Made by a program: the position numbers and the translations under genes
Notes under the pieces: generated by a model
What the model saw: the letters and a program-made list of their open reading frames with translations, nothing else
Told to the model about the DNA's origin: nothing
The model's database searches: none
In this document: in pieces, positions 15,975 through 25,056 of the stretch
Numbering within the stretch: position 1 is the first letter of the stretch
Layout of the letters: the number at the start of each line of letters is the position of its first letter
From: an uncultured Bacteroidales bacterium
GTDB taxonomy: Bacteria > Bacteroidota > Bacteroidia > Bacteroidales > P3
Assembly: GCA_910586395.1 (NCBI GenBank)
Contig: CAJUFX010000008.1
Span: 1 to 64,000 of the forward strand
Direction: 5' to 3'
DNA: 64,000 nt

Positions 15975-18410
15975 ATGAAGAAAACGCCTTTGACACTGGC
16001 TGCATTACTTCTTGGGGTTGTAACGCCGGCCTACGCCAGCGAAGCCGATTTGGTCGTTCCGAACTTACGCAACGCCATTTTTCCGAATCTCGCGCTGAAC
16101 GGCTGGCAGATGCTCTTTTTCGGCGGCATCTTGATTCTGCTCGTCATGTATTTCGTAATGCACCAATACCACGGCATCAAGAAATTGCCCGTACATACCT
16201 CCATGGCCCAGGTATCCCATACCATTTACGAAACCTGTAAGACTTACCTCAAACAGCAAGGTCGCTTCCTCATCATTCTGTTCTGTATCGTCGGCTTAGC
16301 CATGACCTATTATTTTTCCGGTTTGTCCAACATGCCGGTGCCCAAAGTCCTGCTCGTGCTACTTTGGGCCATACTCGGCATCTTAGGTTCTTACGGCGTG
16401 GCCTGGTTCGGCATCCGCATCAACACCATCGCCAACAGCCGCACCGCTTTCGCTTCGTTGAAAGGCAAGCCTTGGTCGGTCGTTAATATTCCGTTGCGGG
16501 CGGGCATGAGCGTGGGCCTGTTCTTGATTACGGTCGAACTCATCATGATGCTCTTCATCCTGCTGTTTGTCCCGGCCGACTGCGCGGGCGCCTGTTTCGT
16601 CGGCTTCGCCATAGGCGAATCTTTGGGGGCCAGCGCGTTGCGTATCGCCGGCGGCATCTTTACGAAAATCGCCGACATCGGCGCCGACCTGATGAAAGTG
16701 GTTTTCAAAATCGGCGAAGACGACCCGCGCAATCCCGGCGTGATTGCCGACTGCACGGGCGACAACGCGGGCGACAGCGTCGGCCCGACCGCCGACGGTT
16801 TCGAAACCTACGGCGTAACCGGGGTCGCCTTGATTTCTTTCATTCTGCTGGCCTTGGGCGTCGATTTCCAGCCGCAACTGATTGTCTGGATCTTCGTCAT
16901 GCGTATCATCATGGTACTGACCTCCCTCCTCTCCTACTTTATAAATAACGCTTGGTCCACGCACCGTTTCAAACAGGCTGCCCACTTCAACTTTGAAACC
17001 CCGTTGACGACCCTTGTCTGGATCACCTCCATCATCTCCATCGGCGTTTGTTTCGGGGTCAGTTATCTGTTGCTGGGCAACCTTCAGTCCGGCATTGACG
17101 GCTTATGGTGGAAACTGGCCAGTATCATCGGATGCGGCACGCTGGCGGCCGCCATCATCCCGGAATTGACGAAAGTATTCACAAGTTCCAAATCCATCCA
17201 TGTACAGGAAGTCGTGACAGCTTCGCGTGAAGGCGGCGCCTCGCTCAACATCCTCTCCGGCATGGTAGCCGGTAACTTCAGCGGCTTTTGGAAAGGCATC
17301 ACGATTGTAGCGTTAATGGGCATCGCCCTTTGGATCAGTTCCATGGGATTGGACGGCCTGATTGCCGACGAGACCAATAAAGGCTATATCGCGATTTTCG
17401 CGTTCGGCCTTGTGGCTTTCGGCTTTCTGGGCATGGGGCCCGTGACGATAGCCGTGGACAGCTACGGTCCCGTAACCGACAACGCGCAATCGGTATTTGA
17501 ACTGTCGCGCATCGAAAAACGTCCGAACATCAAGCAAGACATTGAAAAGGACTTCGGCTTTACCCCCGACTTTGAAAAGGGGAAGTTCTACCTTGAAGAA
17601 AACGACTCGGCCGGCAATACATTTAAAGCCACGGCCAAACCGGTGCTCATCGGTACGGCAGTCGTGGGCGCGACGACGATGATCTTCGCCATTGTCTTGA
17701 TTCTGAAAAGCCTCGGCTTGCTCTCCTTGGATTTAACCTCCGCGCCTGTGTTGCTGGGTTTCATCTGCGGCGGTGCCGTGATTTACTGGTTTTCGGGAGC
17801 CTCCATTCAGGCCGTGACGACCGGCGCCTACCGGGCCGTCGAATTCATCAAGAAGAATTTGAAGTTGGACAAGGAAGAAGCGGATATAGAAGACTCGAAG
17901 AAAGTCGTCAAGATTTGCACGCAATACGCCCAATACGGTATGTGGAATATCTTCGGCGTCATCTTCTGCCTGACGCTGGCGTTCGCATTCTTTGACCCGA
18001 ACTTTTTCGTGGCCTACCTCATCGGCATCGCGATTTTCGGTCTGTTCCAGGCTTTGTATATGGCCAATGCCGGCGGGGCTTGGGACAACGCCAAAAAGGT
18101 CGTGGAAGTGGACTTGAAAGAAAAGGGCACGCCCTTGCACGACGCCTCGGTCGTTGGCGATACGGTGGGTGACCCCTACAAGGACACGACTTCCGTCTCG
18201 TTGAACCCGATTATCAAATTCTCGACCTTGTTCGGTTTATTGGCGGCCGAAATAGCCGTTGCGATGAAAATGAATACCGCTGAAGGGGATACCGACCTGA
18301 CGCCGTTTATCGGCGTGCTGTTCCTGCTCGTCGGCCTTTATTTCGTTTACCGTTCGTTCTACCGGATGCGCATTCCGAAAGACAAGTCGCTCAAAGCCGC
18401 AAAAAAATAA
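15975..18410 (+). CDS. hppA: Membrane-bound (ion-translocating) inorganic pyrophosphatase
   Basis: 811 residues with about 16 membrane helices. The protein hydrolyses cytoplasmic pyrophosphate and pumps H+ and/or Na+ outward. The signature DIGADLMKVVFKIGEDDPRNPG (in short, GADL then DDPRNP) and GVIADCTGDNAGDSVGPTADG supply the magnesium-pyrophosphate ligands. A second acidic block GDTVGDPYKDTTSVSLNP lies near the C terminus. The segment GNTFKATAK has Lys where K+-dependent enzymes normally carry Ala, a position tied to potassium requirement in characterised families. A signal-like N terminus (MKKTPLTLAALLLGV) precedes the first helix. Monocistronic, with its own promoter and a terminator at 18432. 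Confidence 0.93.
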   Translation: MKKTPLTLAALLLGVVTPAYASEADLVVPNLRNAIFPNLALNGWQMLFFGGILILLVMYFVMHQYHGIKKLPVHTSMAQVSHTIYETCKTYLKQQGRFLIILFCIVGLAMTYYFSGLSNMPVPKVLLVLLWAILGILGSYGVAWFGIRINTIANSRTAFASLKGKPWSVVNIPLRAGMSVGLFLITVELIMMLFILLFVPADCAGACFVGFAIGESLGASALRIAGGIFTKIADIGADLMKVVFKIGEDDPRNPGVIADCTGDNAGDSVGPTADGFETYGVTGVALISFILLALGVDFQPQLIVWIFVMRIIMVLTSLLSYFINNAWSTHRFKQAAHFNFETPLTTLVWITSIISIGVCFGVSYLLLGNLQSGIDGLWWKLASIIGCGTLAAAIIPELTKVFTSSKSIHVQEVVTASREGGASLNILSGMVAGNFSGFWKGITIVALMGIALWISSMGLDGLIADETNKGYIAIFAFGLVAFGFLGMGPVTIAVDSYGPVTDNAQSVFELSRIEKRPNIKQDIEKDFGFTPDFEKGKFYLEENDSAGNTFKATAKPVLIGTAVVGATTMIFAIVLILKSLGLLSLDLTSAPVLLGFICGGAVIYWFSGASIQAVTTGAYRAVEFIKKNLKLDKEEADIEDSKKVVKICTQYAQYGMWNIFGVIFCLTLAFAFFDPNFFVAYLIGIAIFGLFQALYMANAGGAWDNAKKVVEVDLKEKGTPLHDASVVGDTVGDPYKDTTSVSLNPIIKFSTLFGLLAAEIAVAMKMNTAEGDTDLTPFIGVLFLLVGLYFVYRSFYRMRIPKDKSLKAAKK

Positions 18411-18431
18411 AACGTGGCATTGAACAATCAC

Positions 18432-18476
18432 AAACCCCGTATCTAACTCGTTTCAAAGTGTTTCGATACGGGGTTT
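18432..18476 (+). terminator. Terminator after hppA
   Basis: Perfect 12-pair stem AAACCCCGTATC/GATACGGGGTTT (18432-18443 with 18465-18476), 22 bases after the stop. The T run is short, so it may work in both directions. Confidence 0.65.
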
Positions 18477-18527
18477 CGTATCAATATAACGCCTCGATGC
18501 GAATTTTCGCAAAAAAAATTATTGAAA

Positions 18528-18559
18528 ATTGGAAAAACCGAATTATTGTTATACCTTTG
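18528..18559 (+). promoter_or_regulatory. Promoter of tRNA-Ala
   Basis: ATTG (18528-18531), 20-base spacer, TACCTTTG (18552-18559); transcription would start just before the tRNA at 18572. Confidence 0.7.
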
Positions 18560-18571
18560 CACCCTCTTTAC

Positions 18572-18645
18572 GGGGCATTAGCTCAGTTGGCTAGAGCGTT
18601 TGACTGGCAGTCAAGAGGTCAGGGGTTCGACTCCCCTATGCTCCA
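18572..18645 (+). tRNA. tRNA-Ala (anticodon GGC)
   Basis: 74-base cloverleaf with acceptor GGGGCAT/ATGCTCC (one G-T pair), anticodon loop CTGGCAG and discriminator A. Single-gene unit with its own promoter and terminator. Confidence 0.93.
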
Positions 18646-18655
18646 CAAGAAATTG

Positions 18656-18685
18656 AAAGCCTGACTTTTCAGTCAGGCTTTTTTT
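18656..18685 (+). terminator. Terminator after tRNA-Ala
   Basis: AAAGCCTGACT/AGTCAGGCTTT stem (18656-18666 with 18671-18681) followed by Ts. It lies between the convergent tRNA-Ala and sbcC genes. Confidence 0.85.
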
Positions 18686-18696
18686 ATTCAGTCGAA

Positions 18697-21600
18697 TCAA
18701 CCGGCATTGGGCAAGCGCACGCGACTGCCCCCTCCGCCGGTCGGTTCCACCACAATCCGACAGGAAATCCGCTCCGTCATCTCGGCTACGTGCGTAATGA
18801 CACCGATTTTACGTCCCTGCGTCTGCAAATGTTCCAAGGCCGCCATCGCGGTCTGCAACGTATCGGCGTCCAACGCTCCGAAACCTTCGTCTATAAACAA
18901 CGAATCCACACGCATCGTATTGGAGGAAAGCGAGGCCAGACCCAAAGCCAAAGCCAAGGAGACCAAAAACGATTCTCCGCCGGAGAGCGAATGCACGCTG
19001 CGGATTTCGCCCAGCATGTCCCCGTCCACAACCTGCAAAGCCAACGTATCGCCGACCCGTTGTATGGTATAGCGTTTGCTCAGCTGTTCCAGATGGCGGT
19101 TCGCATAACCGAGCAAAATGTCCAGCGTATAGGCCTGCGCCACCTGCTTGAACTTGCCCCCGTCGGCGCTCCCGAACAATTCGTTGAGTTTCGCCCAATC
19201 CTCGTAAACAAGACGCGCCTTCTCTTTCTCCGCGCTCAACTTTTCCAACTCGGCCCGGTGCTTTTCTTCTTGTTTGAACAGCAGTTCCAATTCCGTCCTG
19301 CGCACGTGCATCCGTTCGATGGCCTGACGTATGCCGGCTTCCCGTGCGGCCATATCCACGCGATCGGCCTCTTCGGACGGATGATCCGGCTGTTGCAGAT
19401 GCGCCTGCTGTTGTAACTGACGCTCTTCCCATATACTCTGCGCCTTGGTAAGCTGTTGTCGCCACTGTTCGCGCCGCCCTCTCAGGCTTTCCAAATCGGT
19501 CTCGGCCACCGCCAGCAATTGCCGCAAGCGCTCTTCGCTACCGATTTGCGGATGGTCGGCCAGCCAATCCCGGATATGCCGACGATGATTTTCCAAGGCG
19601 GCCGTCAATCTGGCACCGTCATCCGCCAGTTGTTTCAATTTAGCTTCTTGGCCGGCTTTCTGCCGTTCCGCTTCTTTCAAAGCCGTATCGGCCGCCGTCA
19701 GGGCTTTTTCCAAATCCTGCCGCTGTATTTTGTAACGGTTTTCCACCTGTTCCAGTTTCTCTTCGCCCCACAACCGCCGGTAGGCTTCATACAAATCATT
19801 CAGCCGCTTGTTCAAATCTTCCAGTTCGGCCTGCTTCCGCTGCCAATCCGCGGCTTCTTTCGCCACTATATCCGGCAAGCCGCCCAAGGACTCCCGAATT
19901 TCCGATAACTGATTTTCAGCTGCTTGAAGCCGATTTTCATGTTGCCGCCAAACCGTAATCCGACCTTCTATCGTCCGCCACAGACGACCGTCCTGCAACT
20001 GCGCCGCCCAATCCGGCAGCAACGCTTCAAGACTACGGCCCAATTTCGCCGTCGTCTGCGCCACACGCTTTTGATAACTCTCCGCCATCCCCTCCAGACG
20101 CCGCAGTTCGCCCTGCCGGTTCGCCATCAACTGGGTCATGGCTTCCATATCCTTTTGCAAAGCCGCCTTAGCCTTTTGCAATCGGGTTTCATCCTCACTC
20201 AACACATCGATCCGGTCGCCCCAAGGATGATGAACCGCCCCGCAGACCGGACAAGGCTGCCCGTCCGCCAATTGCTTACGCAACGTCAACAGCTGCTCCG
20301 GCATGGCCTCGGCCAGCCGGGCGGCCGTCCGCTCCTTTTCCGCCAATGCAGCCGCCTCCTGTGCCAACTGTTCGCGATTCCGCGCGGCCAACGCCTCGTT
20401 TTGCCGCTGCTGTTCCCTATCGTTAACCACGGCTTCCCACAGTTCTTTCAACAGCCCTGCCTGTGAGGCCAAGGCGGCTTCATCCGCATGGCCGGCCGCA
20501 TAAGCCCGCTCCTCGCCCACCGCTTTCTCCGCCGCCGCTTTTTCCGCCGTCTTCCGCTCCAATGCCGCCGCATGCTCCCGCCATTGTTTACGCATGGCAT
20601 CGTATTGTTCCTGCAACGTCTTCCCGTCATCCTTACGTTCCCGGGCCATCGCCCGCAACTGTTTGGCATTATCTAACTTAGGAACAACTTCTGCGTCATA
20701 GTGCTTCTGCCACGCTTGCAAAGCGGCCTGCGCCTCGACCTGTGTCCGCCGCAAATCCGTCAAAACAGCCTCCCGCAACTTCAAATCCGCCGAGACTTCG
20801 GCGGATTGTTGCCCGACCCGTTGCCCATCGCGTTCATTACGCCGATAGTCGGCATAGACGGTATGAATCTGCCAAGCGCATTCCATCTGCGGCAGATCGG
20901 GATTCGCCACGGCAAAAGCCGCCATCTGCGCCTTGACTTCCGCCAAATCCCGAGCCGCCTCCCGCTCACTCCGGGTCAATTCGTCGTAACGCTTCAACCA
21001 TTGCAAAGCCAGCCTCAACGTCTCCGCCTCTTTGGACTGTCGCTCCAAATCCGCCGACAAGGCCTTGTGCTCGCCTTGAAGCCCGTCCCATTCCGCCTCC
21101 GACATCAGTTGCCGTCCCGCCATCTGTATTTCATATTGACGGTAACGTTCACCGGCTTCTTTATTCTTCCGGTACAGTTCCGTAGATACGCGACCGAAGA
21201 TTTCCGTACCGGTCAGTTTCTCCAATATTTCGGCCTTATCGGCTTGGGCGGCTTTGAGAAATGCGGCGAAATCGCCCTGCGCCAGCAATACGGAACGTGT
21301 GAACTGCTCAAACGAAAGGCCCACCAGCTGGACAATCCGGCCCCATAATTCCCCTTTCTTTCCCCCTTCTTCCTTGCCGCTGCGCAAATTATGCAAGCGC
21401 ACTTCCGCATCCTGCAACGCGCCGTCCGCCCTGTCCCGGGCCCGACGGACCGACCAACGCGCCCGATACGGTTCGCCCGACAACGCGAGAAAATCGACTT
21501 CCGCATAACCGCCGGCACAACCGCGCCTGAGCAAGGAACGGCTGTCGTGCGGCGAAAGCATTTTTCCGCCGGCTTCGGTCAGGGCCACATTGTTTTCCCG

Positions 21601-21792
21601 TGCCTTTTCAAGACGCGGTGTTTTGCCGTATAAAGCCAGGCATAAGACATCCAACAACGTGGACTTGCCGGCGCCCGTCGGCCCGACAATCGCGAACAAA
21701 CCGGCCGAAGCCAAGGGGTCACGTTGAAAATCCAATTCGAATCCGCCCTCTATCGAAGCGATATTCTGTCCCCGTATCGCCAGTATTTTCAT
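18697..21792 (-). CDS. sbcC: Nuclease SbcCD subunit C (Rad50-like ATPase)
   Basis: 1031 residues, normal for SbcC. Walker A is GPTGAGKST at about 37-45. Two very long Glu/Gln/Lys-rich coiled coils flank a zinc-hook CxxC (QPCPVCGAVHHP, near residue 515). The C-terminal half carries the ABC signature LSGGESFLVSLALALGLASL and Walker B DSLFIDEGFGALD. With SbcD it forms the Mre11-Rad50-type nuclease that opens DNA hairpins and blocked ends. The start overlaps the sbcD stop by four bases (ATGA), indicating coupled translation. The presence of intact hairpin nuclease is notable in a window with many long palindromes. Confidence 0.95.
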   Translation of the reverse strand: MKILAIRGQNIASIEGGFELDFQRDPLASAGLFAIVGPTGAGKSTLLDVLCLALYGKTPRLEKARENNVALTEAGGKMLSPHDSRSLLRRGCAGGYAEVDFLALSGEPYRARWSVRRARDRADGALQDAEVRLHNLRSGKEEGGKKGELWGRIVQLVGLSFEQFTRSVLLAQGDFAAFLKAAQADKAEILEKLTGTEIFGRVSTELYRKNKEAGERYRQYEIQMAGRQLMSEAEWDGLQGEHKALSADLERQSKEAETLRLALQWLKRYDELTRSEREAARDLAEVKAQMAAFAVANPDLPQMECAWQIHTVYADYRRNERDGQRVGQQSAEVSADLKLREAVLTDLRRTQVEAQAALQAWQKHYDAEVVPKLDNAKQLRAMARERKDDGKTLQEQYDAMRKQWREHAAALERKTAEKAAAEKAVGEERAYAAGHADEAALASQAGLLKELWEAVVNDREQQRQNEALAARNREQLAQEAAALAEKERTAARLAEAMPEQLLTLRKQLADGQPCPVCGAVHHPWGDRIDVLSEDETRLQKAKAALQKDMEAMTQLMANRQGELRRLEGMAESYQKRVAQTTAKLGRSLEALLPDWAAQLQDGRLWRTIEGRITVWRQHENRLQAAENQLSEIRESLGGLPDIVAKEAADWQRKQAELEDLNKRLNDLYEAYRRLWGEEKLEQVENRYKIQRQDLEKALTAADTALKEAERQKAGQEAKLKQLADDGARLTAALENHRRHIRDWLADHPQIGSEERLRQLLAVAETDLESLRGRREQWRQQLTKAQSIWEERQLQQQAHLQQPDHPSEEADRVDMAAREAGIRQAIERMHVRRTELELLFKQEEKHRAELEKLSAEKEKARLVYEDWAKLNELFGSADGGKFKQVAQAYTLDILLGYANRHLEQLSKRYTIQRVGDTLALQVVDGDMLGEIRSVHSLSGGESFLVSLALALGLASLSSNTMRVDSLFIDEGFGALDADTLQTAMAALEHLQTQGRKIGVITHVAEMTERISCRIVVEPTGGGGSRVRLPNAG

Positions 21793-23069
21793 GCCTCCAC
21801 CTCCTTTATCACATCCGACAGCATTTTCTGCATTGATGCCGGCATATCGGTACCGTATTTTTTATGATAGACCTCTTGCGCAATACGCAATGGCGGTATC
21901 TGCGAGAGTTCGCGTACGGACACTGCGCCGACCGCGCCGTTCCGACCGGCGGTGGCTGCGGCCGTCTCCGGATAAAACGGCAAGATGGCGGTCAACCGCA
22001 CGCTCTTGTCGCGCAAAGCCTGCTCTATCTTATATCTCAAACTCGGATCCGGCCCGGACATCCGTACCTTTATTTCCAGATAGGGCGAATTTGCCGTGAC
22101 TTCACCCTCCGGCAATTCGGCCAAACAGGCCAGGATTTCGCCGAGGTCTCCCGGCTGGTCTGGCACGCTCAACAAGGCCACTTTCGGTTCGTATGGCAAC
22201 AGACTGATGACCGTGTGTCCGTCTTTTATTTCTATACAGCTGACGCTTTGCGCATTGCGCTTTTCGACAAACGACATCGGCACCGGTGCGCCGGCATAAC
22301 GCACGTTGTCGCGCCCGGCCACCCGTTGCGCCCGATGCAGGTGTCCCAACGCCCCGTAGGCGACATCGGACGGGAAAATGGCATCCGATACGCCATCCAA
22401 GCCGCCGATGACGACGCGCTCGCTGCGGTCACGCTCGGAAACAGCGGCGCCCAAGACATGCAGATGCCCCGTCATGACTATCGGTTTGCCGCCGTATTGA
22501 CGGCGCGCCGCCTCCGCCAACGCGGCGTACAGATGCCGCACGCCTTCGTCGTAGGTGTCTGCGGGCGGATAGTCGCCCTGCCGCAGATACGGCACCGCCA
22601 CGCAACAGACCTCCACCTCGCCCGAGGCACCGTACAGAGGTACCAGCAAACGGCGCGCCGCCCCTTCCAGCGCGGCGGCGGTATCGGCCAGGCCGGGCGT
22701 ACCAACGGCACCGGCCTCCCCCTCCGCCTCGCCGTAATGTACCGCACCGACCACCTTGATGTTCAGGGCTTCCAAAAGCGGGTTCGGGGCTTCCAGACGG
22801 GCGGCCGAGTCATGGTTGCCGGCCGTTATGACCACCTGAAGTTCCGGCAAACGCTGATTGACGCGATGCAAAAAACGATAATACAACTGCTGCGCTTTAG
22901 CTGGCGGATTCGGTCCGTCAAAAACGTCGCCCGTCACAAGCAACACATCCGCACGCCGCTCGACCAACGTATTTTCCAACCAATCGAGAAAATGCCGATG
23001 CTCCCCGTAACGTTCGTAACCGTAAAAATTTTGACCGATATGCCAGTCGGCCGTATGTATCAATATCAT
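21789..23069 (-). CDS. sbcD: Nuclease SbcCD subunit D (Mre11-like)
   Basis: 426 residues. Metallophosphoesterase motifs are in order: HTADWHIG at 5-12, GDVFDGPNPP near 47-56, AGNHDSAARL near 82-91, MTGHLHV, and GALGHLHRAQ. These supply the two-manganese site of the exonuclease/endonuclease. The C-terminal part is the capping and SbcC-binding region ending in a helix with Met-rich MPASMQKMLSD. Translationally coupled to sbcC. Confidence 0.95.
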   Translation of the reverse strand: MILIHTADWHIGQNFYGYERYGEHRHFLDWLENTLVERRADVLLVTGDVFDGPNPPAKAQQLYYRFLHRVNQRLPELQVVITAGNHDSAARLEAPNPLLEALNIKVVGAVHYGEAEGEAGAVGTPGLADTAAALEGAARRLLVPLYGASGEVEVCCVAVPYLRQGDYPPADTYDEGVRHLYAALAEAARRQYGGKPIVMTGHLHVLGAAVSERDRSERVVIGGLDGVSDAIFPSDVAYGALGHLHRAQRVAGRDNVRYAGAPVPMSFVEKRNAQSVSCIEIKDGHTVISLLPYEPKVALLSVPDQPGDLGEILACLAELPEGEVTANSPYLEIKVRMSGPDPSLRYKIEQALRDKSVRLTAILPFYPETAAATAGRNGAVGAVSVRELSQIPPLRIAQEVYHKKYGTDMPASMQKMLSDVIKEVEA

Positions 23070-23170
23070 AAGTCAGGTTCTATCCGGCCGGACGTTAGCC
23101 CGGCCCCACCGACCATCGCGCCTCTGCAACCGATGTCGGTACAATCCACAAATGTACGAATTTTCATTTT

Positions 23171-23462
23171 TTTTCGTACCTTCCACGCTCCGCGTGAAGA
23201 TAGGATGCGCCTCGGAAGAGACAAACAAATCTATGGTTTGACTTGTCTCTTCGCTCACCTTTCACTATCTTTGCACTTCGTGAGAAGATAGGATACGGTT
23301 CGGCAATGGCAATTTCAAACCTTCGGTTTGACTTCCCATTGCGCTCTCCTTTCACTATCTTTGCACTTCGTGAGAAGATAGGATGCGGTTCGGCAATGGC
23401 AATTTCAAACCTTCGGTTTGGCTTCCCATTGCGCTCACCTTTCACTATCTTTGCACTTCGTT
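23171..23462 (+). repeat. 90-bp tandem hairpin/promoter repeats before tRNA-Arg
   Basis: The block TTCACTATCTTTGCACTTCG recurs at 23261, 23351 and 23441, a period of exactly 90 bases; a degenerate unit precedes at 23171. Each unit reads: CTATCTT/AAGATAG inverted repeat, GGATGCG..TCGG, a palindromic core, then GCTCACC. The last TATCTTTG is a -7 promoter element facing tRNA-Arg. The core differs between units: GAAGAGACAA/TTGTCTCTTC in the first, CAATGG..CAAACC/GGTTTG..CCATTG in the next two. Related copies lie at 33547-33654 and 61539-61786. This block fills most of the 439-base gap between sbcD and tRNA-Arg. Confidence 0.85.
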
Positions 23463-23476
23463 TGCCACTACTTTTG
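23446..23476 (+). promoter_or_regulatory. Two -7 promoter elements upstream of tRNA-Arg
   Basis: TATCTTTG at 23446-23453 (inside the repeat) and TACTTTTG at 23469-23476 both fit TAnnTTTG, 55 and 32 bases before the tRNA. Neither has a perfect -33 element at the ideal distance. Confidence 0.5.
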
Positions 23477-23508
23477 CACAGTGTGGTATTCGAAAACCGC
23501 CAAAGATT

Positions 23509-23582
23509 GGTTCCGTAGCTCAGCTGGATAGAGCAACTGCCTTCTAAGCAGTAGGCCGCGCGTTCGAATCGCGCCGGAATCA
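23509..23582 (+). tRNA. tRNA-Arg (anticodon TCT)
   Basis: 74-base cloverleaf with acceptor GGTTCCG/CGGAATC (one G-T pair), anticodon loop CTTCTAA and T-arm GTTCGAATC. Confidence 0.94.
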
Positions 23583-23586
23583 CAGG

Positions 23587-23615
23587 AAACAGCCGCTTGA
23601 AAGCGGCTGTTTTTG
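23587..23615 (+). terminator. Terminator after tRNA-Arg
   Basis: Stem AACAGCCGC/GCGGCTGTT (23588-23596 with 23603-23611) with a T run, five bases after the tRNA. The 217 bases between it and the next gene hold no frame that I trust. Confidence 0.85.
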
Positions 23616-23832
23616 TTTTGCCGCATACCGTTTCCGGCCTGACTTCATATATTACTTCTCCGTACTCCCATTTTCGGTTTCCGAACTGTCCAGTGTATCT
23701 CCGTCCCGCATGCCCACATGCCCGCATTCCCACGTCACACTTAGTGTCCGCGACTTTTTTTCATATAAAATCCGGGGGCAGACGTATTATATCTGAACAA
23801 AGCCGCATCCATCGGCTACAAAAACGATTTAT

Positions 23833-25041
23833 ATGATGCCATTTACACCCAAAGGTCTGAGCGCGGCCATCGGATTTGCCGTCCTATCCCTATCCGCCCC
23901 CCGTGCCCAAGTGCGCCCATTGCCCGTCATTCCACCCGACAGCCTCGTGCAGACCTATACCGGGCGGCTGGCGCATACGTTACTGAACGGCTACGTAACG
24001 TACGACAGTCTAAACGCTACGCTGTCCGGCTTCGTCTTGACTTCCGACACCCGCCTTTCCGACAGCCGTACCCCAAAAGGCAAGGCTGGAGGAGACCTGA
24101 CCGGCACTTACCCCAACCCGGCCATCCAATCGTCCGTCACGCTGACCGGCAACCCGACCGTGGCCGGCAACCTGACGGCCAACGGCACTTTGACGGTCAA
24201 TGGTACAGACGAAAGCCTCATCAAGGGCAATCTGCGCCTAAAAGGAAACATGACCTATGGTAACAAACTCAACTTGGGCGACGGCGATTATGTCTATCTG
24301 CACGAGGCCTCCGACGACAACCTGACCGTCAAAGCCAAGAACATATACCTCTCGCCTACGGCTACCGTCACCGCCCCCACGCCAGCCACATCCGACAACA
24401 GTACCAAGGTGGCCACCACAGCTTATGTAAAAGGTACTCTGGGCGGTTACATCACGACCTCCGACACCCGCCTTTCCGACAGCCGAACGCCCAAAGGCAC
24501 CGCCGGAGGCTCACTGACAGGCACCTATCCCAACCCCACCATCAAAAGTTCGGTCAACCTGCCAGGTTCCCCCACCACCACGACACAGGCCACATCCGAC
24601 CACAGCGCCAACATAGCGACCACCGCTTTCGTAAAGAATACATCCGCACGGAAACTGACGGCCAATTTCGAATTCGTAACCAACTCTACGACCCATACCC
24701 TGTATATAGAGCCATTCCACCGGGGCGGACAGAAAACGAACAACGAAAAAGCGTTTCTATGCCGGATCGTTTCGAAAGATCTTGAATGGTGCAGCGCGGC
24801 CCTTGTCGGCAACACTTACGCATCCGTACAAATAACCAATACAACCGCTTACGCCGGCAACTACATCTATCGGATGGCTGATGGGCGGTATATCAACCTC
24901 ATCAACAAATCTGGCCAAGTCAGCACATGGGGGTACGTCCATTTCAATACCGGAAGCGAAGAAATACAGGTTCGAAGCGCGATATGGCTACCGTGCAGCA
25001 TGGAGGAGTTCATCAACAACATCAGCGAATTTTCGTTTTAA
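23833..25041 (+). CDS. Exported phage-tail-fibre-like surface protein
   Basis: 402 residues with a signal peptide (KGLSAAIGFAVLSLSAPRA). The mature protein has two copies of a 30-odd residue segment TSDTRLSDSRTPKG.AGG.LTGTYPNP.I at about 70-102 and 209-241. After each comes the motif ATSDNSTKVATTAYVK / ATSDHSANIATTAFVK at about 184-199 and 252-266. Both motifs are typical of bacteriophage tail fibres, where they build elongated beta stalks. A separate C-terminal domain (about 275-402) with Trp, Tyr and two Cys may be the tip. No phage genes are nearby. It heads a four-gene block with a type IX C-terminal-domain protein and a PorP/SprF barrel, so a surface fibre is the best guess. Start is ATG 23833 or the next ATG. 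Confidence 0.7.
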   Translation: MMPFTPKGLSAAIGFAVLSLSAPRAQVRPLPVIPPDSLVQTYTGRLAHTLLNGYVTYDSLNATLSGFVLTSDTRLSDSRTPKGKAGGDLTGTYPNPAIQSSVTLTGNPTVAGNLTANGTLTVNGTDESLIKGNLRLKGNMTYGNKLNLGDGDYVYLHEASDDNLTVKAKNIYLSPTATVTAPTPATSDNSTKVATTAYVKGTLGGYITTSDTRLSDSRTPKGTAGGSLTGTYPNPTIKSSVNLPGSPTTTTQATSDHSANIATTAFVKNTSARKLTANFEFVTNSTTHTLYIEPFHRGGQKTNNEKAFLCRIVSKDLEWCSAALVGNTYASVQITNTTAYAGNYIYRMADGRYINLINKSGQVSTWGYVHFNTGSEEIQVRSAIWLPCSMEEFINNISEFSF

Positions 25042-25056
25042 CATCGCCTTGCCATT

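Noticed and set aside
23171..23462. 90-bp tandem repeats as a CRISPR array
   Set aside because: The units are repeats along their whole length without unique spacers, contain promoter elements, and no cas genes are nearby.
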